Assembly (NCBI GenBank): GCA_015295885.1
Contig: DVEE01000205.1
Location: 1 to 6,656 of the forward strand
DNA length: 6,656 nucleotides
From: Leptolyngbyaceae cyanobacterium M65_K2018_010
Lineage (GTDB): Bacteria; Cyanobacteriota; Cyanobacteriia; Phormidesmidales; Phormidesmidaceae
Direction of reading: 5' to 3'
The stretch's first letter is position 1. Every line of letters begins with the position of its first letter. Under the pieces are notes generated by a model. That model saw only the letters and a list, made by a program, of their open reading frames with translations, was not told where the DNA came from and searched no databases. Of this stretch, positions 5,259 to 6,656 are shown in pieces. A program made the translations under genes and the position numbers.

Positions 5259-6017
5259 ATGAGAGTAATCCCTATGCGTTCTGACTTGAAACAGGCCCTT
5301 GCTAACCGCCAAGCCCTGAAAATCATCAGCGGGTTGACCAACTTTGACAGCGAACGGGTAATGGCCGTGGTGAAGGCTGCGGATTTGGGAGGAGCCAGCC
5401 TGGTTGATATAGCCGCCGATGCGGCCCTGGTGCGTCAGGCTAAGGCCATCACCCCACTGCCCATCTGTGTTTCTGCCGTAGAACCAGAGGCCTTTTTAGC
5501 ACCCGTGGCGGCAGGGGCCGACCTGATTGAGATTGGTAACTTCGACGCCTTCTATGCCCAGGGCCGTCGCTTTGAAGCGGCTGAGGTTTTGGCGCTGACC
5601 CAGCGTACCCGCGCCCTCCTCCCCACCGTTCCCCTTTCTGTGACGGTGCCGCACATTCTGGCCCTAGATGAGCAGGTGACCCTGGCCGAAGCCCTGGTCG
5701 CTGCTGGGGCCGACATCATTCAAACCGAGGGAGGAACTACCAGCCAACCCACCCACCCGGGCACCCTGGGGCTCATAGAAAAGGCCGCTCCCACCCTGGC
5801 CGCCGCCCACGAAATTTCTAGGGCCATTGGGGTGCCGGTGCTTTGTGCTTCGGGTCTATCGGACGTGACGGCTCCCCTGGCGATCGCGGCCGGGGCGGCA
5901 GGGGTCGGGGTTGGCTCGGCGGTGAACAGGCTCAACGATCCCCTGGCCATGGTAGCGGCTGTGCGGAAGCTGGCTGATAGCCTCGCCGTGCCCCGATCCG
6001 CAGCCCAGTTTCGCTAA
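5259..6017 (+). CDS. ycf23: Ycf23 family protein (DUF561)
   Basis: A 252-residue protein of the Ycf23/DUF561 family, conserved across cyanobacteria and encoded in red-algal and related plastid genomes. It has a predicted TIM-barrel fold resembling NanE or thiazole-synthase-like phosphate-binding barrels; the reaction is unknown. Family signatures seen: KIISGLTNFD (21-30), GGASLVDIAAD (44-54), LPICVSAVEP (67-76), GADLIEIGNFDAFY (86-99), VTVPHIL (128-134), IIQTEGG (153-159) and a glycine-rich GVGVGSAV (215-222) that could bind a phosphate. The first in-frame ATG is 5259, but an ATG at 5274 (Met6) is the better start: GAGAG lies 8 nt before it, and homologues begin about 14-16 residues before K-I-I-S-G. 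The protein is then 247 residues. No membrane segment or transit signal is visible. Confidence 0.93.
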   Translation: MRVIPMRSDLKQALANRQALKIISGLTNFDSERVMAVVKAADLGGASLVDIAADAALVRQAKAITPLPICVSAVEPEAFLAPVAAGADLIEIGNFDAFYAQGRRFEAAEVLALTQRTRALLPTVPLSVTVPHILALDEQVTLAEALVAAGADIIQTEGGTTSQPTHPGTLGLIEKAAPTLAAAHEISRAIGVPVLCASGLSDVTAPLAIAAGAAGVGVGSAVNRLNDPLAMVAAVRKLADSLAVPRSAAQFR

Positions 6018-6048
6018 GGCAACGGCCATCGTTTCGGCCAGTCAGGGG

Positions 6049-6137
6049 TAGCCAGCTGGCGGCTGGTTGACTCCGGGACTCGATCCAGGATTGCCCTGGT
6101 TAGCCTGGCTGGCCCACCACCAGCCCCCGACTGGGGC
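6049..6137. other. Three small GC-rich hairpins in the intergenic region
   Basis: After the ycf23 stop there are three 15-nt stem-loops with 5-bp stems and 5-nt loops: CCAGC-TGGCG-GCTGG (6052-6066, extendable outward by wobble and A-T pairs), CCAGG-ATTGC-CCTGG (6085-6099) and GCCCC-CGACT-GGGGC (6123-6137). None is followed by a T-run, so they are not standard rho-independent terminators, though the first may act in 3'-end formation of the ycf23 transcript. Confidence 0.3.
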
Positions 6138-6197
6138 CCTGCCTGGGGAGGGAAACTTAGAACCTAGGCAGACCACCATGACCACCCCAGCCCCCAC

Positions 6198-6204
6198 AAA
6201 GGAG
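6198..6204 (+). promoter_or_regulatory. Strong Shine-Dalgarno AAAGGAG
   Basis: AAAGGAG is the best SD match in the window, yet it precedes a 13-codon ORF (ATG at 6216, 11-nt spacing), not the in-frame start of the hydrolase at 6242. This mismatch is discussed as a finding. Confidence 0.5.
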
Positions 6205-6215
6205 TGTTAACTTAT

Positions 6216-6257
6216 ATGAAGTTCCTTTTTGCGGCAGGGTTGTGGCTTCTGTTCTAG
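6216..6257 (+). other. 13-codon ORF overlapping the hydrolase start
   Basis: ATG at 6216 opens a 13-residue hydrophobic peptide (MKFLFAAGLWLLF) ending at TAG 6255-6257. It overlaps the GTG start of the downstream hydrolase by 16 nt in another frame. It could be a leader peptide that couples translation, the true N-terminus displaced by a one-base indel, or chance. No homologue can be recognised at this length. Confidence 0.35.
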
Positions 6258-6656
6258 ATCGTCCCCAGACGAAAACCTGGTCCTGGCAGGGGTTCTCCAT
6301 TCGCTATCAAGAGATCGGCGATGACGGAGAACCGGTTCTTTGTATCCATGGGTTTGGGGCTTCAAGTGATCACTGGCGAAAAAATTTACCCGTTTACGGG
6401 CAACAGTACCGTGCCTTTGCCATCGATCTGATTGGCTTTGGGTTATCCGACAAACCGGCTCCCTTTCAGCCGCTCCCCTACACCTTTGAAACCTGGGGGG
6501 AGCAAATTGCCGCCTTTTGCCAGCAGGTGATTGGGCAACCAGCCTACCTGGTTGCCAATTCCATTGGCGGCGTGGTTGCCATGCAAGCCGCCGTGGATCA
6601 TCCGGATTGGATACGGGGCATCGTCATGCTGAACTGTTCCCTGCGGTTGCTCCACG
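6242..6656 (+). CDS. Alpha/beta fold hydrolase, partial (3' end beyond window)
   Basis: The first 138 codons of an alpha/beta hydrolase that continues past the window edge. Motifs: SWQGFSIRY (14-22), CIHGFGASSDHWRKN (34-48, oxyanion region), DLIGFGLSDKP (62-72), YTFETWGEQ (80-88) and nucleophile elbow VANSIGG (104-110, Ser107; Ala replaces the usual first Gly of G-N-S-I-G). The acid and His lie outside the window. The style fits cyanobacterial and plastid hydrolases of the pheophytinase-like or haloalkane-dehalogenase-like group; the substrate is unknown. Between the in-frame TGA at 6179-6181 and the conserved region, GTG 6242 is the only usual start codon, and VASVLDRP fits the N-termini I recall for the group. 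Its SD is poor (GCAGGG only 2 nt away). It is not closely coupled to ycf23 (224-bp gap). Confidence 0.87.
   Translation, partial: MASVLDRPQTKTWSWQGFSIRYQEIGDDGEPVLCIHGFGASSDHWRKNLPVYGQQYRAFAIDLIGFGLSDKPAPFQPLPYTFETWGEQIAAFCQQVIGQPAYLVANSIGGVVAMQAAVDHPDWIRGIVMLNCSLRLLH

Noticed and set aside
6443..6655. Minus-strand open frame opposite the last hydrolase
   Set aside because: The plus strand here encodes clear hydrolase motifs; the minus frame has no such signal.

Overview
The window looks like a cyanobacterial chromosome, most likely a GC-rich filamentous or Leptolyngbya-like lineage (the genus is a guess). The evidence is a set of genes typical of cyanobacteria: a TIGR02450 Trp-rich protein, an adjacent DUF2605/DUF2973 pair, and a Ycf23 (DUF561) protein otherwise known from algal plastid genomes. 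Four perfect copies of the HIP1 octamer GCGATCGC also occur (1787, 3705, 4954, 5880). There are no mobile elements, tRNA/rRNA genes, CRISPR arrays or clear signs of recent transfer.

Layout. 1-108: no supported gene; at most the unidentifiable tail of an upstream gene. 109-366 (+): TIGR02450 small Trp-rich protein. 490-831 (+): DUF2605 protein. 925-1245 (+): DUF2973 membrane-anchored protein. 1265-2269 (-): YvcK/CofD-like nucleotide-sugar-binding protein, convergent with the DUF2973 gene and 19 bp from it. 2270-2514: divergent regulatory region with an AT-rich core and a 10-bp inverted repeat. 2515-3444 (+): MGAT-like lysophospholipid acyltransferase. 3437-4330 (+): alpha/beta hydrolase overlapping the acyltransferase gene by 8 bp. 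4331-4490: intergenic, with three tandem 16-bp repeats. 4491-5204 (+): membrane-anchored protein of unknown function. 5259-6017 (+): Ycf23. 6018-6241: intergenic, with small GC-rich hairpins and a 13-codon ORF. 6242 to the end (+): a second alpha/beta hydrolase, starting at GTG and cut by the window edge.

How the genes may work together. The only tight coupling is the acyltransferase/hydrolase pair. Its two domains are the ones fused in plant plastid phytyl ester synthases (PES1/PES2; there hydrolase first, acyltransferase second), so a role in making or remodelling neutral lipids or prenyl/acyl esters at the thylakoid is a reasonable inference. DUF2605 and DUF2973 form a second likely unit of unknown function. 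The rest is cyanobacterial housekeeping or uncharacterised. Nothing here is a clear defence, secretion or biosynthetic system; the best leads are the split PES-like pair, the variant YvcK, the start region of the last hydrolase, and short tandem duplications in three of the intergenic gaps.
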